The notes below the pieces were generated by a model. That model did no database searches. It was not told the origin of the DNA and saw only the letters and a program-made list of their open reading frames with translations. This document shows positions 13,601 through 26,608 of a stretch of DNA of 64,000 nucleotides, in pieces. Where the stretch lies: NCBI RefSeq assembly GCF_037975245.1, contig NC_092576.1, positions 32,218,611 through 32,282,610 of the forward strand, given 5' to 3'. Made by a program: the position numbers and the translations under genes. The stretch comes from Apostichopus japonicus (Eukaryota; Echinodermata; Holothuroidea; Aspidochirotida; Stichopodidae). Positions within the stretch are counted from its first letter, which is position 1. Each line of letters starts with the position of its first letter.

Positions 13601-15570
13601 TTCAGGATACTGCTTTAAATGATTTTTTGGGGTAAGAAAACGGACTTTTCGAAGTATAAAGAGGCTGATTAAATAAATAAATGTATCCCTTCTGCCTTGG
13701 ATTTTAGTATTTTCAAATAAAAACTATCGGATTCTTCTGGCATTTATTCTTTGCTATTTCCAAGACATAACTCGCTCATCTTTATGGTATTACTTACTAC
13801 ATACATTTTTGGGCTCAATGAAGCCGCTTTGTTGTAAATCAATACCAGCGTGAGACCAGTGCATCAGACCAATATATACAAGTTTCTGTATCACGTTTTC
13901 TGATGTTTATGTCTCTTCACAGGAAGTAATGGTTCAAAATTGATGTTAATATACATGCATACATTAAATGAGGGTTTAACAACAAATTTTGCATTTAAAA
14001 TAATCTCCGAAAGGATTATTGTCGGATCTGGAATTAGCCTAGCAAAATAATTGAACTGCCACACACTTTATAAAAATACGTATGTGTTCCATGCAATTTC
14101 GTTCGTTGTTGACAATGATTACGATTTACCGATTATTAGTTTATTAAAATGCTTCTTACTAAAACGTACTTTTTTTAGAATACATTTGCATTTCATGTAA
14201 TTTCGTGTGTAGTTGAGAATGGTTACGCTAAACTGAGAATAATGATTCTACTGAAAGACATTTTCTTGTTATTTCGTGTTATTGTTAATGTCTTTTCGTT
14301 TGTGGTTGACAGTGCTTACGATTAACTGAGAACTAGTCTAGCAAAATGTTTTCTAATGAAACACTTTCTTGAAAATGCATTTGTTTTCTATCTGACATTT
14401 CGCTTGTTGTTGACAATGTAAACGATTTCATGAGAACTAGCCTTTTAAACTGCTTCTACAGAAAGTCACCTTCTGCATTACTTAAGTTTGCATCTAAAAA
14501 ACTGAAAGGATTGTCGGATATGGAAATTGTCCAGAAAAATGATTCAAATGACACACTTTCTGAAAGTGCATTTCTTTCATGTTTGTTTGCAAGTTGTTGA
14601 GAACTAGTCTATCAAACTACTTCTACTAAAATTCTCTTTCTTGACATTGCGTTTTATTTTTCATCTGTCAATTTCTTGTGTGGTTGACGATTTAATGAGA
14701 TCTGCTGAGATCAATGAGCTTCAATCAGTGCGAAATTGTTAATGACGTAACAACCGACAACACATTCTTACTTGTTAAAGTTAAAAATTCCCTTAACATT
14801 TTTCCCTTAACAGTTTTAACCAGTTCAATTGGACGCTATTTTTTAAACATAAGAAAACGGACGTTTGGAAGAACGAAGAGGCTGATCAAACAAACAATAA
14901 ATATATCAATCCTGCGTTGGATTTTAGGACTTACAAGTGAAAACTATCTGAATTGAGATATATTCTAAAGAAAATGAAATGGTTGAGATTTTCTTAACGT
15001 TAATCCCTGACAAAACTACGTCAATTTGAAGAAGGATTGATTTCCCATTTATTCCTTGCTCTTTTTGTGATATAAATCGATCTTCTTTATGAAATTACTC
15101 ATTACATATATGTTTGGGATAGATGTAAGCGTTTTGTTGTACAATATCACTGTCAGATCAATGCAGATTTATGGTGTTTTTTGGGGGGATATTTAGGTCT
15201 TCTCACGCCATGAGAGTATAACAGCAAATTTGCATCTAATATTGTCAATGAAAGGACTATTGCTGGATCTGGAACTAGGCTGGCAAAATGCTTTCAACTG
15301 ACAGACACTTCCTAAAAAATGCATTTGTTCTCATGATATATTCGTGTTTTGTTTGACAATGGTTACGAGAGAACTGCTTCTGCTGAAAAACACTTCCTTG
15401 GCATTGCAGTTTACTTTTCATGTCTTTTCGATTGTGGTTAAACAATGTTAACGATTAAGTGAGAACTTGTTTAGCAAATGCTTTCTACTGAAAAACACTT
15501 TCTTTAAATGCATGTTTTCATCTTTTAATTTCGTTTGTGGTTGACGATTTAATGAGATCTGCTCCAATCA
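13600..15570. repeat. Diverged local tandem duplication, about 1.2-kb unit, with shorter internal repeats
   Basis: TAAGAAAACGGAC...GAGGCTGAT...TTGGATTTTAG at about 13632 recurs at about 14848, and GGATTATTGTCGGATCTGG at about 14013 recurs as GGACTATTGCTGGATCTGG at about 15255. That gives an offset near 1.22-1.24 kb. Within each unit a shorter motif family (GTTTGTGGTTGACAATG..TACGAT, CTTCTACTGAAA, ACACTTTCTT) repeats every 110-130 bp. It lies just downstream of the minus-strand Ig exon and may be part of its intron. No second Ig exon was found in it. Confidence 0.7.
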
Positions 15571-15686
15571 GTCCGTTGCCCATAACTTAACAAACCAACA
15601 CAGCAACATACAGTCTATACGACCATAGGAAGCACATAATCTACTATTTCAACAATACACAATAAAACGAACAATGTTATACAAAC

Positions 15687-16008
15687 CTTGCACATGCAAA
15701 TGATGCCTGAATATTATAGATGCGTTCCGAATGCATTCATAAACACCTTCGTGTAAAATAGATACGGGTTGTATGAAAAGCGAGTAGTTTGTGACAAGCG
15801 AAATACTTTTTGCATACTGATCTTTGACCAAGTGATTTCTGTAATAGAGTAAACTGCCATTAAATCGCCAATTGGTTTGGAGTCCGACATTATTTTGACA
15901 GCCGTCTAATAATACCTGATCTGATATGGTAACTGTATGCTTAAATTCTTCACCTAAACCGATGTCCAGTCCACATAACATGACAATCGCAATCGAAAAC
16001 TTGAACAT
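15687..16008 (-). CDS. Immunoglobulin-domain protein, first coding exon (partial gene)
   Basis: The start codon at 16008 opens a hydrophobic signal peptide (about residues 1-19, MFKFSIAIVMLCGLDIGLG), followed directly by a V-like Ig domain. Cys37 and Cys92 are placed as the intradomain disulphide, Trp47 is the core tryptophan, and HEGVYEC (residues 86-92) is the typical F-strand motif. N-glycosylation sites are NGS at 50, NYS at 74 and NAS at 94. The frame runs on to a stop at 15649, but a splice donor (CAAG|GTTTGT) at 15687/15686 ends the exon in phase 1, the usual phase for Ig exons. Later exons were not found, so domain number, membrane anchor and function are unknown. A secreted or cell-surface immune-type receptor is likely by family. 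It could also be a relic of a larger gene. Confidence 0.7.
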
Positions 16009-16019
16009 TATTATAGAAT

Positions 16020-18180
16020 TGTCTTCTTATCGATTTACAGAGTAAATTTACATTCACTGACACGTAGCAGCTAGTTGACAAAGCGCAGCAACACACATAG
16101 ACGTTTTACAAGGGCGTATCCTTTTCGTTGATTCGTTTCCTACGGATGTCCACAGAAGGCATTTCCCCATCGAACAAAATTCATGAAATGAGTTCTGTGT
16201 AAGTACTGAAATTGGCAATATGTGATTTTAATAAGAAAAAAAAAACGAAAATACAATTATGGGCTACAGTGAGTATCAATCAGGCTTTATAATTGTTTTT
16301 CACAGTCACCAACATTTGTGAAAGTTCTGTCCGTACGTTCCATGCAGCTCTAAGGAAGGAAAGAGAACAGACGGAGTGTCTCATGCCATTGAAATGAGAA
16401 TAACAGAGTGAAAGTTGTAAAACAAGTTTTAAATTTAGGAACTTCATTAGAATGAGCTTATTTAACATTCTCACTTTTATTCCGAGCCAGCTACTACAGG
16501 CAAACTTGCTCTTCAGCCGTTTTCCATGAAACTATATGCTTATCCGTATGAAAAATTGGTTTATTCGTGTGACAGAAACGGTTGAATGATACTTTATCAG
16601 TAGACAACACACTATCAATCACTTTGACATAATCAGATGAGCGAGTCTTTTCAAAGCAGAAGTGAATTTGTGGCAACTGCGTACGCTGCGTTCAATAAGG
16701 AAAAATACTCACTCAGCCTTACCAGACATTGTTACTCTTAACAAAAGGAATTTCTCCTGCGATATCATAATCTTCTTCGGGCCACACTAAAAGTTGATAT
16801 TATCACATGCCCTATTGTAGTGAAACTTGGTATGATGCTGTTATGTGATAACAGGTATGTGTTGTTGTATCATGATAAATTTGACATATTTGCATATTGA
16901 TGAGGGGGTGTGGGTTCATATAATTTTGCATCATTTAGCTTAGGCGTGCAATAACTCGATAGAGGAATACTATATAGATGCTCCTCATATAGTCACTGTG
17001 TAGATGCATTATAATGATTAGAAGAAACCTATTGTTTCTGGTGATTATATTATAGATATTAATGAGGCGATGGGGTCAAACCTCAGAAACTTCATGCATG
17101 TGTTTATGTGTACATTTTGTTTTAAAGAACATCAAGTCTGCAAATCAATTTCAGCTAGGAACCATTCATTCAATGCACTCCATTGGTTTGACTATTTTTG
17201 TACATCTAGTTATCTCTTTATTTGCACAATAACTTTGTTGTTTGAATAAAGGACATGTAGCTTCTAGTGTCATCAGTAACCAGAGATGGTAACAATGCTT
17301 CGCAGACATATGACTATAAAAATGTTGTGTCCTTCACAGAACTAGGCCTACCTTAATATGCCCAGTCTTATTCATGTCATCATGTCTTGCTCTGCATTTG
17401 GTTCAGAAAATGCCCTGTTTACCTTAATTCATAAGATGTATTCAGCAAACACCTATACTGGCCACGGCTTGCCCAAATGCATTCTATAAGTTTTCCTTGC
17501 TTTGGCTAGCACTAGTGTTTTTGTATAAATACAATGTTCTCAATGGCAACATAGTTAACGGACTAAGGGGATATCAAGCCAACGATCAATATTTTTCTCT
17601 CATCCTTTCCAATTTAAATGCGAAAGTAGAACAAATATACTTCACATAAGAACTTGCTTCTTTGGGAGGATGAAACTATTAAAGTGCTGTTAATGATTTA
17701 TTCATTTAAGAATCTAAAGAATTTAAAGTCTAAAAGGTTAACTCTATTCGAAAAAAGGCCAACATGTATCTTTTGCAGATATACAAGTACAAATAACCAA
17801 TTTGTGTCATTTGGGATTTGTGTAAAATCGTTACAGAGAAAACTGAATTTTCAGATGCATGCAAACTCAATGAACATTTTTTTGTGCAGCAGAAGCATTG
17901 TGGAAAGAAGGAAGTACTCATACGTTAATGTGCAGTAAAATTTTGCTTTAGAAATGTGCCTCTATCCCCAGAGTTAATATGTCAGTTTATTGTAACTTTC
18001 AAAGATCTGTGGTTCTTGTGAAAATAGTCATTAAAGGAAGATAAGGAAATCAGAGTACAGATTTAAATAATTCAGGAACATCTCACTACCAGTTAAGAGT
18101 TCGCTTTTAAATCTGTTCATTCATCTTGATAAAGACCTTTTACGGGACTACAGTGTTCCAAAGTAATGGTTTCCCTGCAT
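16020..18180. other. No recognised gene
   Basis: This lies upstream of the minus-strand Ig exon. A 60-codon frame at 16494-16676 (minus) has ordinary composition but no identifiable domain or clear splice sites. The region probably holds the promoter of the Ig gene, though no TATA box could be placed with confidence. Confidence 0.4.
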
Positions 18181-18419
18181 ATGTACGTACTTTAGATATT
18201 CCTACAAGCAGGAACTCGAGAAGAAGACATCATTGGCTTATCAAGGCCGCAAGCTGACCGAAGTCAGATTAGAAGTTAGATTCATATATAACGTCCATGA
18301 TTATGAATTGTCAATTGTCAACAACTCTGTTACTGGACGACATACATTAATCTTGGAGTGACTCGAACTCGGGACCCGGATTGAAAGGCACCGGCGTTAA
18401 CCACTGAGCTAACACTTCC
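18181..18419 (-). mobile_element. tRNA-derived SINE, family 1, copy a
   Basis: Read on the minus strand, it begins with a tRNA-like head (GTTAGCTCAGTGGTTAACGC, A-box-like; GAGTTCGAGTCAC, B-box-like). It continues into a body with GTATGTCGTCCAG, GAGTTGTTGAC, CATAATCATGGACGTTA, TCAGCTTGC and TTCTTCTCGAGTTCC. The same body follows a different tRNA-like head at 52.2 kb, which shows this is a SINE and not a tRNA gene. It is transcribed by RNA polymerase III by analogy with such elements and depends on a LINE for movement. Confidence 0.8.
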
Positions 18420-19536
18420 TAACAATAACACTCCCTAACACTAATACTAACACTCCCATGTGAATTATATTCATATGAAACAAGATAAAATGATGGTTAT
18501 GTGAATTTGTATGACTGAAAAATGAATGTGTTGCAAAAATTTGTAATTCAAAACTGTACATCCTATTAACACTTCAGCCATTTTTCATGTTTTTTACTAT
18601 GCATACACACTTTCAGCCATGTTAAGATTTTCCCTGCTCATGGTTTCATTATATTCAAAGAAAAATTAAATAATTAATTACAATTGTGATTCTTTCATTT
18701 TCATGCCAAATTTCGACTTGTCAAAAAGCTAATCAATCAGCATGCAGTGGACAAGTTTTTCCCACGTCAAAACAAATCAGATACATTGTCAAATTAAGTG
18801 AAAACAATCTGCGCGGTCAGAGTCAACTCGTGTCAGTAGAAACCAGCATGAAGTCATGTAGGTGTAGCATGTATTCATATGTGTGTCAGTGTTTTGGTAC
18901 ATAAAGTATAGTGTACTAAATACATGATATGTCGAAAATGCCTACCAGACTGCTGGATATTCACTTGACCTGGCATTAATTATTTTTGCGTCAATAAACA
19001 GATATATAAAGGAGGCTAATGCATTCTGATTGTAGCCATTGCCTATGTATGCTAAGGGAGAAGTTTGGTTTTTCCTATCATAAACTGTTTTTAAATTGTT
19101 GTTTTTATTTCTGAATCCTACAGCTGCTCTGATCAAAGACATGCGCTTTATTCTAGGGCCACTCGGACAGTTGAGATCGAGTAAAAAATATGTGTCTTTC
19201 ATAAGTGACATACTTCCGTGGCTGACAATAAGTCTCAAATTTCTGTTTAATTTCGGCCAAGTTCAGTCTGACCTCCTCTTTCTCTAACTTGAATGTGTTA
19301 TAACTCAAATTAAACGATTTTGAAGAAACGAAAATTAGATTTATTTTTTATAATAACACATTACGTATATACCGCGCGTTTAGAGAGGTCAGTATCGGGG
19401 CAAAAACTTTAAGGCCACTCTAGTCAAGAATTACCGAAAGTAGAGATATATCACGTGAAAAGGAACCTTCAACAACACCCCCACACACTACCACAGTGGC
19501 AGTACCTTGTTTCATGTCTTACTGTCCTTTTCTCCA
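18420..19536. other. No recognised gene
   Basis: AT-rich sequence. A 98-codon frame on the minus strand (18942-19238) has no identifiable domain. Confidence 0.4.
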
Positions 19537-19737
19537 GTGGCGGAGACTTCTTGTCAGAAGTGTGGGGGGGGGGGGGTTGCAGGTCATTGATGAAATAAAA
19601 AGTCATAACTGCTGGCTCACTATCTAAGTGGAGCGCCACCATAAGTTGGCGCGAAGTGCACAATAATTTTTTTGGCAAATATTGCCTCCCAGATTGCAGT
19701 AAATGGCACTGCCCAGGCCTTGAAAGCTGCATTTAAC
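19537..19737 (+). mobile_element. hAT-like left end with hairpin module
   Basis: Begins CAGTGGCGGAGACTTC, then a G-run, then ACTATCTAAGTGGAGC and a GCGCCA/TGGCGC hairpin at 19633-19652. This is the same order as in the complete element at 10.3 kb. No matching right end was found before the next element begins, so it is a fragment. Confidence 0.6.
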
Positions 19738-21205
19738 CAGGGCGTATGCAGGATTTTCTAACCCGGGGGCGCGAATTACTATCTAAGAGGGGGGCGCCAC
19801 CATTGGTTGGCGCGAAGCGTACAAGCAAATTTCAGGTTTTGGTACCCCCTAGATCACCGGAAATGGCACTTCTCGGGCTTGAAACTGACCAACCATATGT
19901 ACACTTCTGCCTGAGAACCAAGTATTTCCAAATACTTTTTTTCTCATCTATAACCTTTTTGGAGATTGTCACCAGTCACACATCATGTTCGACTTCATCA
20001 CTTATCCTGTGGATCATTGCTTTTGTAGGTGATTCTTCATCGCGGCCCACAATACCCGTTAGCCCCACTGTTCAGAATTTGAAAATTCACAATTCTCGTG
20101 AATAAATTCACTTCAAAACATATCCATAATGTTGCACAAAATATCATCTATGGACAACCGATATAGAAAAACCTCCTTCAAACCCTAACAGACGGGTCAA
20201 AATTGCACGAGTATGATGAAGTATGATGAAGAATGTTGGTCAGGGAATTTTCGAAACTCAGACGGCTACTAAAAAATTTCGTTGAAGGAAATAAAAATAT
20301 ACCAGATATTTCCGAAACCGAACACTACACACATCGACAGTTTTGAGCATGGGCGTAGATCAGTCTTGGATAATGGTGGGGACGCGTGTCTGTTCTCTGA
20401 CACTATCTAAGCGGAGCGCGACCATGGGTTCGCGCGTAGCGTATGATTTTTTTTGGCAAATATATCTCCCAGATCGCCGGAAATAACACTTCCCAGACCT
20501 AATGATGCTCCTAAACCTCCTTAAGATTTAGATCTCATGGCTTAGAAATTTAGTTTGGAGAAATTCATGGGCGTCTGCAGAAAGAAAATCAGGGGACAAA
20601 TAATCCAAGTAGACTTTTGTATATACGATGGGTCTGGGGTCCTCTCCCAGAAAACAATTATAGACTGCCGCAGATGCGATTTCCGTCCTATATTTAACAA
20701 CTGTGGATAAAATACAATAACATGAGAACTGCTGCATGTCATTTGCACAATGCTGGATCAAACTGCGCCAAAGTTCAATACAGGGGAACTTGAAATGCAG
20801 CTATTGGTCAAGACAAATTGGTGGGGACACGGTATATCATGTCCCCACTACTGAAAAAGTTGGTGGGGACGCGTCCCGCTGTCCTCACCAGGATATGCGC
20901 CCATGGTTTGGAGGCTGTTTATTGTGGAACGTCATTTTCATGCTTACTGATATGATATGATATCTGCTGTTTGCTTTACAAATTCGAATAATTTTGTCAC
21001 TGTTCCTCTTTCTCTTCCCGTTTTCTTGCCGTATTTTCTACTCCATCCTTTTCTCCTTCTTCTCTCTCTCTTCTTTTTCTTTTCCTTCCTTCCTCCCCTT
21101 CTTTCCTCTCTTTTTCCCCTTTTCCTTCTCTATTTTTTTCTCTCCTCTTTTTCTTACCCTGGGGGCACGCGCCCCCAACGCCCCCCCCCCCTGGATACGC
21201 GCCTG
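19738..21205 (+). mobile_element. Probable hAT-like element
   Basis: CAGGGCGTATGCAGGATTT at 19738 and CCTGGATACGCGCCTG ending at 21205 are imperfect inverted repeats. Both flanks carry TTAAC, so a target duplication is partly visible. The left end has the hairpin module at 19794-19813. Another related end (GGGCGTAGATCAG, about 20349, hairpin 20416-20435) lies inside, so the segment is a composite. A pyrimidine-rich tract precedes the right end. No transposase was seen. Confidence 0.5.
20994..21165 (+). repeat. Polypyrimidine (TC-rich) tract
   Basis: About 170 bp of nearly pure C and T (TCTTCC/TTTTCC variants). Long frames through it encode only Phe/Leu/Ser/Pro and are compositional artefacts. 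Confidence 0.8.
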
Positions 21206-22400
21206 TTAACCATTTTATATTTTGAAAATGGAAATCTCATGTTCTGTCACTGATGTGATACTATAATGAAAAGCAAGATTTTTTCGTTTTTTCATGTTGT
21301 ATTCTCAACTTGTAAATAAACGGTCACCATGGATTATATAGCCTATTGGCCGTATCCAATCAACTTTTTCTGAATTGCATGCGCTCTACCAGTGCAACAT
21401 ATAGGATACAGTAAAATTCATTTCAATGCAGTTTTCCCGCATGGGTGCAAAATATTCTGGAGTACCGTATGTTGTTTTATTAGCTGTCCTTGATACTCAC
21501 AGTCAGTTACAGCATACTAGTTCTTCACTAACCATATCACAGGTATACACACAGGAACAAAGTCTCAAACCTAATTTACATTTGAGTTCAGGTGAGTTTT
21601 CACATGATTCAAGTGAAGTTTCCAAACAATCTACAGTCATCGCATACTCCAAACTTTGCAAAAATAGTCCTAACTCCTAAGGTAGTCCCCTAAAACACAA
21701 CCAATGTAATTATCAATTCATGCCTAAAAAAAATAAGAGTACATTTTTACCAAACGGTGCTATGTAAGACGTAAGGCACGTGCGGCGAAATCGACCTCGC
21801 ATTGATAGTGCCAAAGCGCGCTAGCCTAGCGACAGATTTCGACACTCATATTACCTACGTACATGTACTTAGAAACACCTCGTTGAAGTTGGCAAGTGTA
21901 TACAGTTCCAAAGCTATTCAACAGCAACAAAACGTTATTTTGTGTATGTCTGTTGTGGGTGAAGTTAGCGCTATGAGCTACAAGTTCCAATGCGCAAGGT
22001 GGGGGAAAGGGGCTAGAAATAATGTGTGGGTCAATTCTAACTCGGTTTTCGGTCGTTAATTGTTGATGTAGTCTACCAGGTAAAAGGTTGAAATGACTTT
22101 AACAATTTCAAATTTAATAATTTGATTTATTATGCCATTTGGAGCACATAACAAAGGCTATAACAGAACATTACTGGCAACCCCCCCCCCCTACCCTGTT
22201 TCTCCGCCCATGCTTTTCTCTTATTGTTTCTCCGCCCATGCTTTTCTCTTATTGGCTGCTGTTAGTGTTGGCTGCTACCTTCAATGAGGCCGTTCTACAT
22301 GCCAGATATAAACTTTATTGATTGGCCGAAGTAGGACAAGGCCCACCTTGACAGTTAACTTCTCGCATAATGCAACGAGATTTCTCGCGACGGAATACCT
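21206..22400. other. No recognised gene; short 27-bp duplication
   Basis: Mostly anonymous. At about 22197-22253 TTTCTCCGCCCATGCTTTTC with its ATT-rich end occurs twice in tandem, followed by ATTGGCTGCTG. No gene start could be attached. Confidence 0.45.
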
Positions 22401-22414
22401 CGTGACAAATTGAA

Positions 22415-22552
22415 TTTGGAGAACGGAATGAAATTGGACAACGGAATGAGATTGGACAACGGAATGAAATTGGACAACGGAATGAAATTGGACAACGGAA
22501 TGAAATTGGACAACGGAATGAAATTGGACAACGGAATGAAATTGGACAACGG
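22415..22552 (+). repeat. 18-bp minisatellite, about 7-8 copies
   Basis: The unit GGAATGAAATTGGACAAC repeats head to tail with only one or two substitutions (for example ATGAGATT in copy two). The 18-bp period keeps the frame open on both strands, giving a six-residue peptide repeat (LDNGMK), but there is no domain, signal or splice context that makes it a gene. The near identity of copies shows recent expansion. Confidence 0.85.
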
Positions 22553-22559
22553 AAGTTTC

Positions 22560-24140
22560 CTCGAATGCAACCTAAGTTACCGCGGCGTCAACCTGAGTTT
22601 CGGCCACGGCAACATAAGTTTCTGAAACATAAATGGTACAAACGGCGTGCATTACGATTAACCTTGACCTTTGCCGTTGTATTCATGAAACGCCTAACGC
22701 GGCCATGTTTTTACATGAACTTTACCTTCCGGTTCGCTCACATATGTACATTAACTGTATACTTGTTCAATGTAGGTGCTTAGTGCTTGCAAACTACTGT
22801 ACGGTTTGTTGTGCAGCCATTATTTTACGCGCTGGTACCACTAGGACCATTCCACGTTCGGTTTCTCTACTTATATGCTTCGAAACACTGTAACGTTCAT
22901 GTTGATAATCCGAGTTGGAAACTAGGCCTAGTATCAGTTGAATACAGGTAAGTGCTTATCATTTTTAAGAATCTCTAGTCTTGAACATTTAACGATTAGC
23001 CTATCATGTCTTCTACAGCCTACAGGTAAGTAGGTTACTAAACAAACATGGTGTGTGTGTGTGTGTCAATCATATTCTTGAAAACGGTGTTAACAGGTTG
23101 CCCTACAACAAATCATGACTGCGTTTTAATATTTTAAACAACCATATTGAAATAATTCAACTACAGTAACCGTTACTGTGTACCAGATTTATGTACACTA
23201 CATGTATTAACATAGGCCTAGACATAAACCGCCAAAACCAGTTTAATAATGCCTACAGTATCACTTTACCACTATATATGAGAGTTGTATGCATTACACA
23301 TAACATTGTAGGGTAGGGTAGGAATGTACATGTCCTTCCCTTTTATATATGTCTGTCGTTGCTCTGAGTTTCGATCTTATGTTTAGTGGGGAAGGGGAAG
23401 GGAGACTGCAACTTTTTCTTCGCCTAATATATATGCTACTGTACTGTGTACCTGCGCTGTAATGGATAGAAGAGGCTACCAAGTATGGCACGCTTGGATA
23501 ATACAGGCATACATGCCTTTCCCTCTCCCCTCTCCCACCCTATAGCAAAACAGCACAGACTGAACACCTAATGTTCAACATGTTAAATATACTGGATATT
23601 CTTAGAAGTTAGGGAACATGGGAAGACCGGAGACTTCAATCAAAGACAGAAAATTCTTCAGTTCAGTAACATATTATATACAAATAGTAAATATAAAACT
23701 GCCAAGTTTCATCTCTCGGTGTTCCGAATACTGTTCTAGTTTCCTTTTACTGTAAATTTGATCCGTGAATTTTATTTCAGCGATATCGAAGAACAGTTTA
23801 TTAACTGTGGTTTGAGTGTGAGAGTATATTATGTGAAACGCTATACGTATTCCAACTATGCATGGTATAGTAGGATATATACGTTCACGTTATGTACGTT
23901 ATATAGGCAATCACCTGTGCGAAAATGGGATTGCTAACTTCAAGTCACCTGTTTTGCCTATTTGCCAGCACTACGTCAATCACCATATTGATGCGTTTGA
24001 ACAAACAGTACTTTTGGTGAGAAGCTGGTGAATTTGAAAACCAGATTTCTACAAGAAGAAAACGTCGAATAAGGACAATTTTTACATGGTTAGAAAGAGA
24101 AAAATACTAGCTACAAGGACAATGTATCAAAATCTTCCAC
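22560..24140. other. No recognised gene
   Basis: Contains a (GT)n run at about 23051-23066 and CpG-bearing sequence before 22900. No credible exon was seen. Confidence 0.4.
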
Positions 24141-24311
24141 CAGACAATTACTTTAAGAAACATTAAAAATAACTTTAGTGTGAGTAAATAGCTCACTTTG
24201 TGACAAAAGGACCCAAACACATCTACACAGGGCTAAGCTTATTGTCCTAACTGCTAATCGCTGGTAGCTCCTGACCCTTAAGAAACATTAAAAATAACTT
24301 TTGTATGAGTA

Positions 24312-25516
24312 TAGTAAATCGGGGTAAAAAAAAACCACAGGGTAGTTGGGGTAAAAAAAAACCCACCCCCACTACAAGTCGTGAGAAATTGAAACACATT
24401 TTTGTATGGTGTATGTGAAAACCATGGTGCCCAAGTCAATTCTGACATACTTTATTGATTGTTACTATTCTTTTCCATCGGCGTACCCATACTTTTAGCG
24501 CCGATTTTTCCCATACTCTAAAAATAGCAAATATTTAGGTTCTGAACACTGTCCTTTAACTTTATCCCGCCAAAAATATTAGAACTGATATAGAGGTTTT
24601 TGTTTCTTGGTTATGATAACAAGAGGTGTACCTACATGAATCAGTCATGTAATTACCCGCACAATCTGCCAGTTTTCTCGAATGACGTGGATTTTTTTTA
24701 CCCCAGGGTTTAGTGTCCATTTGGGGTAAAAAAAGACCAGTCCTATTTTCCTCCCAAAATGGTTTATACTTATCACAGAATGTTAGAACTGCTATATGAT
24801 TGACACAGGGAGTACATCTATGCTCCTCTAATATCTACCAATATAATAATTTACATTTTTATAACTAACTGTTGCCTGTTCTTAACCTAAGTTATTGCTA
24901 TGTTAGCCTAGTGTTATAGCCTAACACAATATATGTTTGCTGTATATGGTTATCTTGTTATTTTTAGAGTCCTAAATTATTCTCTACCCTAAGTCCCAAC
25001 CCCACAGTTGAATGTGATACTAATATATAAAATAAAACTCATAAAACTCATAAAACGTGGTCCATAGTGTTTTAAGGGGTATTAAACAGTCTTGATAGAA
25101 TCTTGCTTAGTCTCGGAAGGTGGGGTTTGTTTCCCGGAGTTTATCGTTTGGCAATAGGTTAATTCATGCAGAACTTGATTGAAAATGCCCGAATAAAGCT
25201 TTTCTAAAGTGTGCTGAAAATATTTCTGGTGGTTTTGCACATTTTCTTTGGTAGTATGTTGTTTTAACAGTGTGGACTTTTTTTACCCCAGCAGGGTTTT
25301 TTTTTACCCCAAAAATGACTAACAGCCGGGGTAAAAAAAAACCACCCCTTTTCTGAAATTTCTCCTTTACACATTGTGATTGAAATTTTTATTATGGCTA
25401 TTTAGGAAGGTATTCCCACTTGTCAACTGACAATGCTAAAATATCTACCTAAGCATCTACCTAACGAGTTTTATGTTAAACTTTAAGGAAACGGTTTTTT
25501 TTTACCCCGTCTTACT
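24312..25516. mobile_element. 1.2-kb TA-target element with GGGGTAAAAAAAA motifs
   Basis: The left end AGTAAATCGGGGTAAAAAAA and right end TTTTTTTACCCCGTCTTACT are inverted repeats, flanked by TA at 24310-24311 and 25517-25518 within the satellite monomer GAG-TA-AATAGCTCAC. Additional GGGGTAAAAA copies in both orientations lie at about 24346, 24690, 24724, 25278, 25298 and 25328. No transposase is seen, so it is a non-autonomous element. Confidence 0.75.
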
Positions 25517-25846
25517 TAAATAGCTCACTTTGTAATAATAGGACCTCAACACATCTACATCTAGCTTATAGTCCTTACTGGTTATCGCTGGTAGCTCCTG
25601 AGCCTTAAGAAACATTCAAAATAACTTTAGTATCATGAGTAAATACTGTAGCTCACTTTTTGACAATACAACCCCAACACATCTACATTACAGTATGTAG
25701 AGCCAAGTTTATAGTCCTAACTGCTAATCACTGGTAGCTGCTGAGCCTTAAGAAACATTGCAAATAACTTTTGTATGAGTAAATAGCTCACTTTGTGACA
25801 ATATGACCGCAACACATCTACACAGGGCCAAGCTTATAGTCCTCAC

Positions 25847-26608
25847 GCTAAGGTAGCGGAACCGGGGGGCACAGGGGGCACGTGCCCCCCCCACTTTTCC
25901 TCAGGTTAAAAATGTGCCCTTTTTCTACATAAAAATTTCTAAATAAATAAAGAGTTTACAAAGCGAAACCCACGTCGAATGAAATATTTCGGGAAGTTTT
26001 AAATGTTTACTACCACAGGCGTAGGAGCCCAATTTGATTTGGAGGGGGGGGGGGGTGTAACGACTTGCCCGAAAAATATTACCATAATTTTTCGCGCGCT
26101 ACGCGAGCGTTCAACATGTTAATGTGCCTATCATATAGGCATGCGTTGGTTATTACATCGCATGCCAATAACGTACAATCATTTGCCGTGTTATAACCCT
26201 TCCAAATTGGTTATAATTATTGGGAAAGTCGTTACAATAATAATGATCATAATAATATCAGTTTAACCATTGAAAAACACATAGAAAATTATTTTTCTTT
26301 CAGTATTTTGACATATTTCATATGCTTTCATGCATGTATCGATCGCGTGTGCAGGGACTTGGACTTTATAATGATTTTCCAATTTCCCAATTTGCACAAT
26401 AGATATTGCAGTGCTAGTATGCATTGTTTACTTGAGGGGGGGGGTGGGGGGTGGCGTTGATGGAGTGATGTGTATACGCAAATAAGAATAAGAGTTATAA
26501 AGGGTACTAAATATCAGGCTGCATCAGTCCAATCGAATTTCTGCAAAGTGCCCTTCGACGTTGGTGCCCCCCCCCCCCCCCCAGATTAAAAGTGCTTCCG
26601 CCGCCCTT
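25847..26608. mobile_element. hAT-like non-autonomous element in the satellite
   Basis: GTCCTCAC at 25839-25846 is repeated at 26609-26616 as a target duplication of the satellite motif. The ends carry GGTAGCGGAACC and, reversed, GGGCGGCGGAAGC, with G-runs and GGGGGCAC subterminal sequence like the 10-kb hAT elements. Interior short frames have no domain. Confidence 0.65.

Noticed and set aside
16494-16676. Additional exon of the minus-strand Ig gene
   Set aside because: It lies upstream of the start codon and signal peptide, has no Ig motif, and no matching splice sites could be assigned.
20994-21253. Phe/Leu/Ser-rich membrane protein
   Set aside because: The frame is generated by a polypyrimidine tract and ends in the G/C-run of a hAT-like end.
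22355-22625. Repetitive protein LDNGMK / NFIPLS
   Set aside because: It results from the 18-bp minisatellite period. Both strands are equally open, and neither shows gene features.
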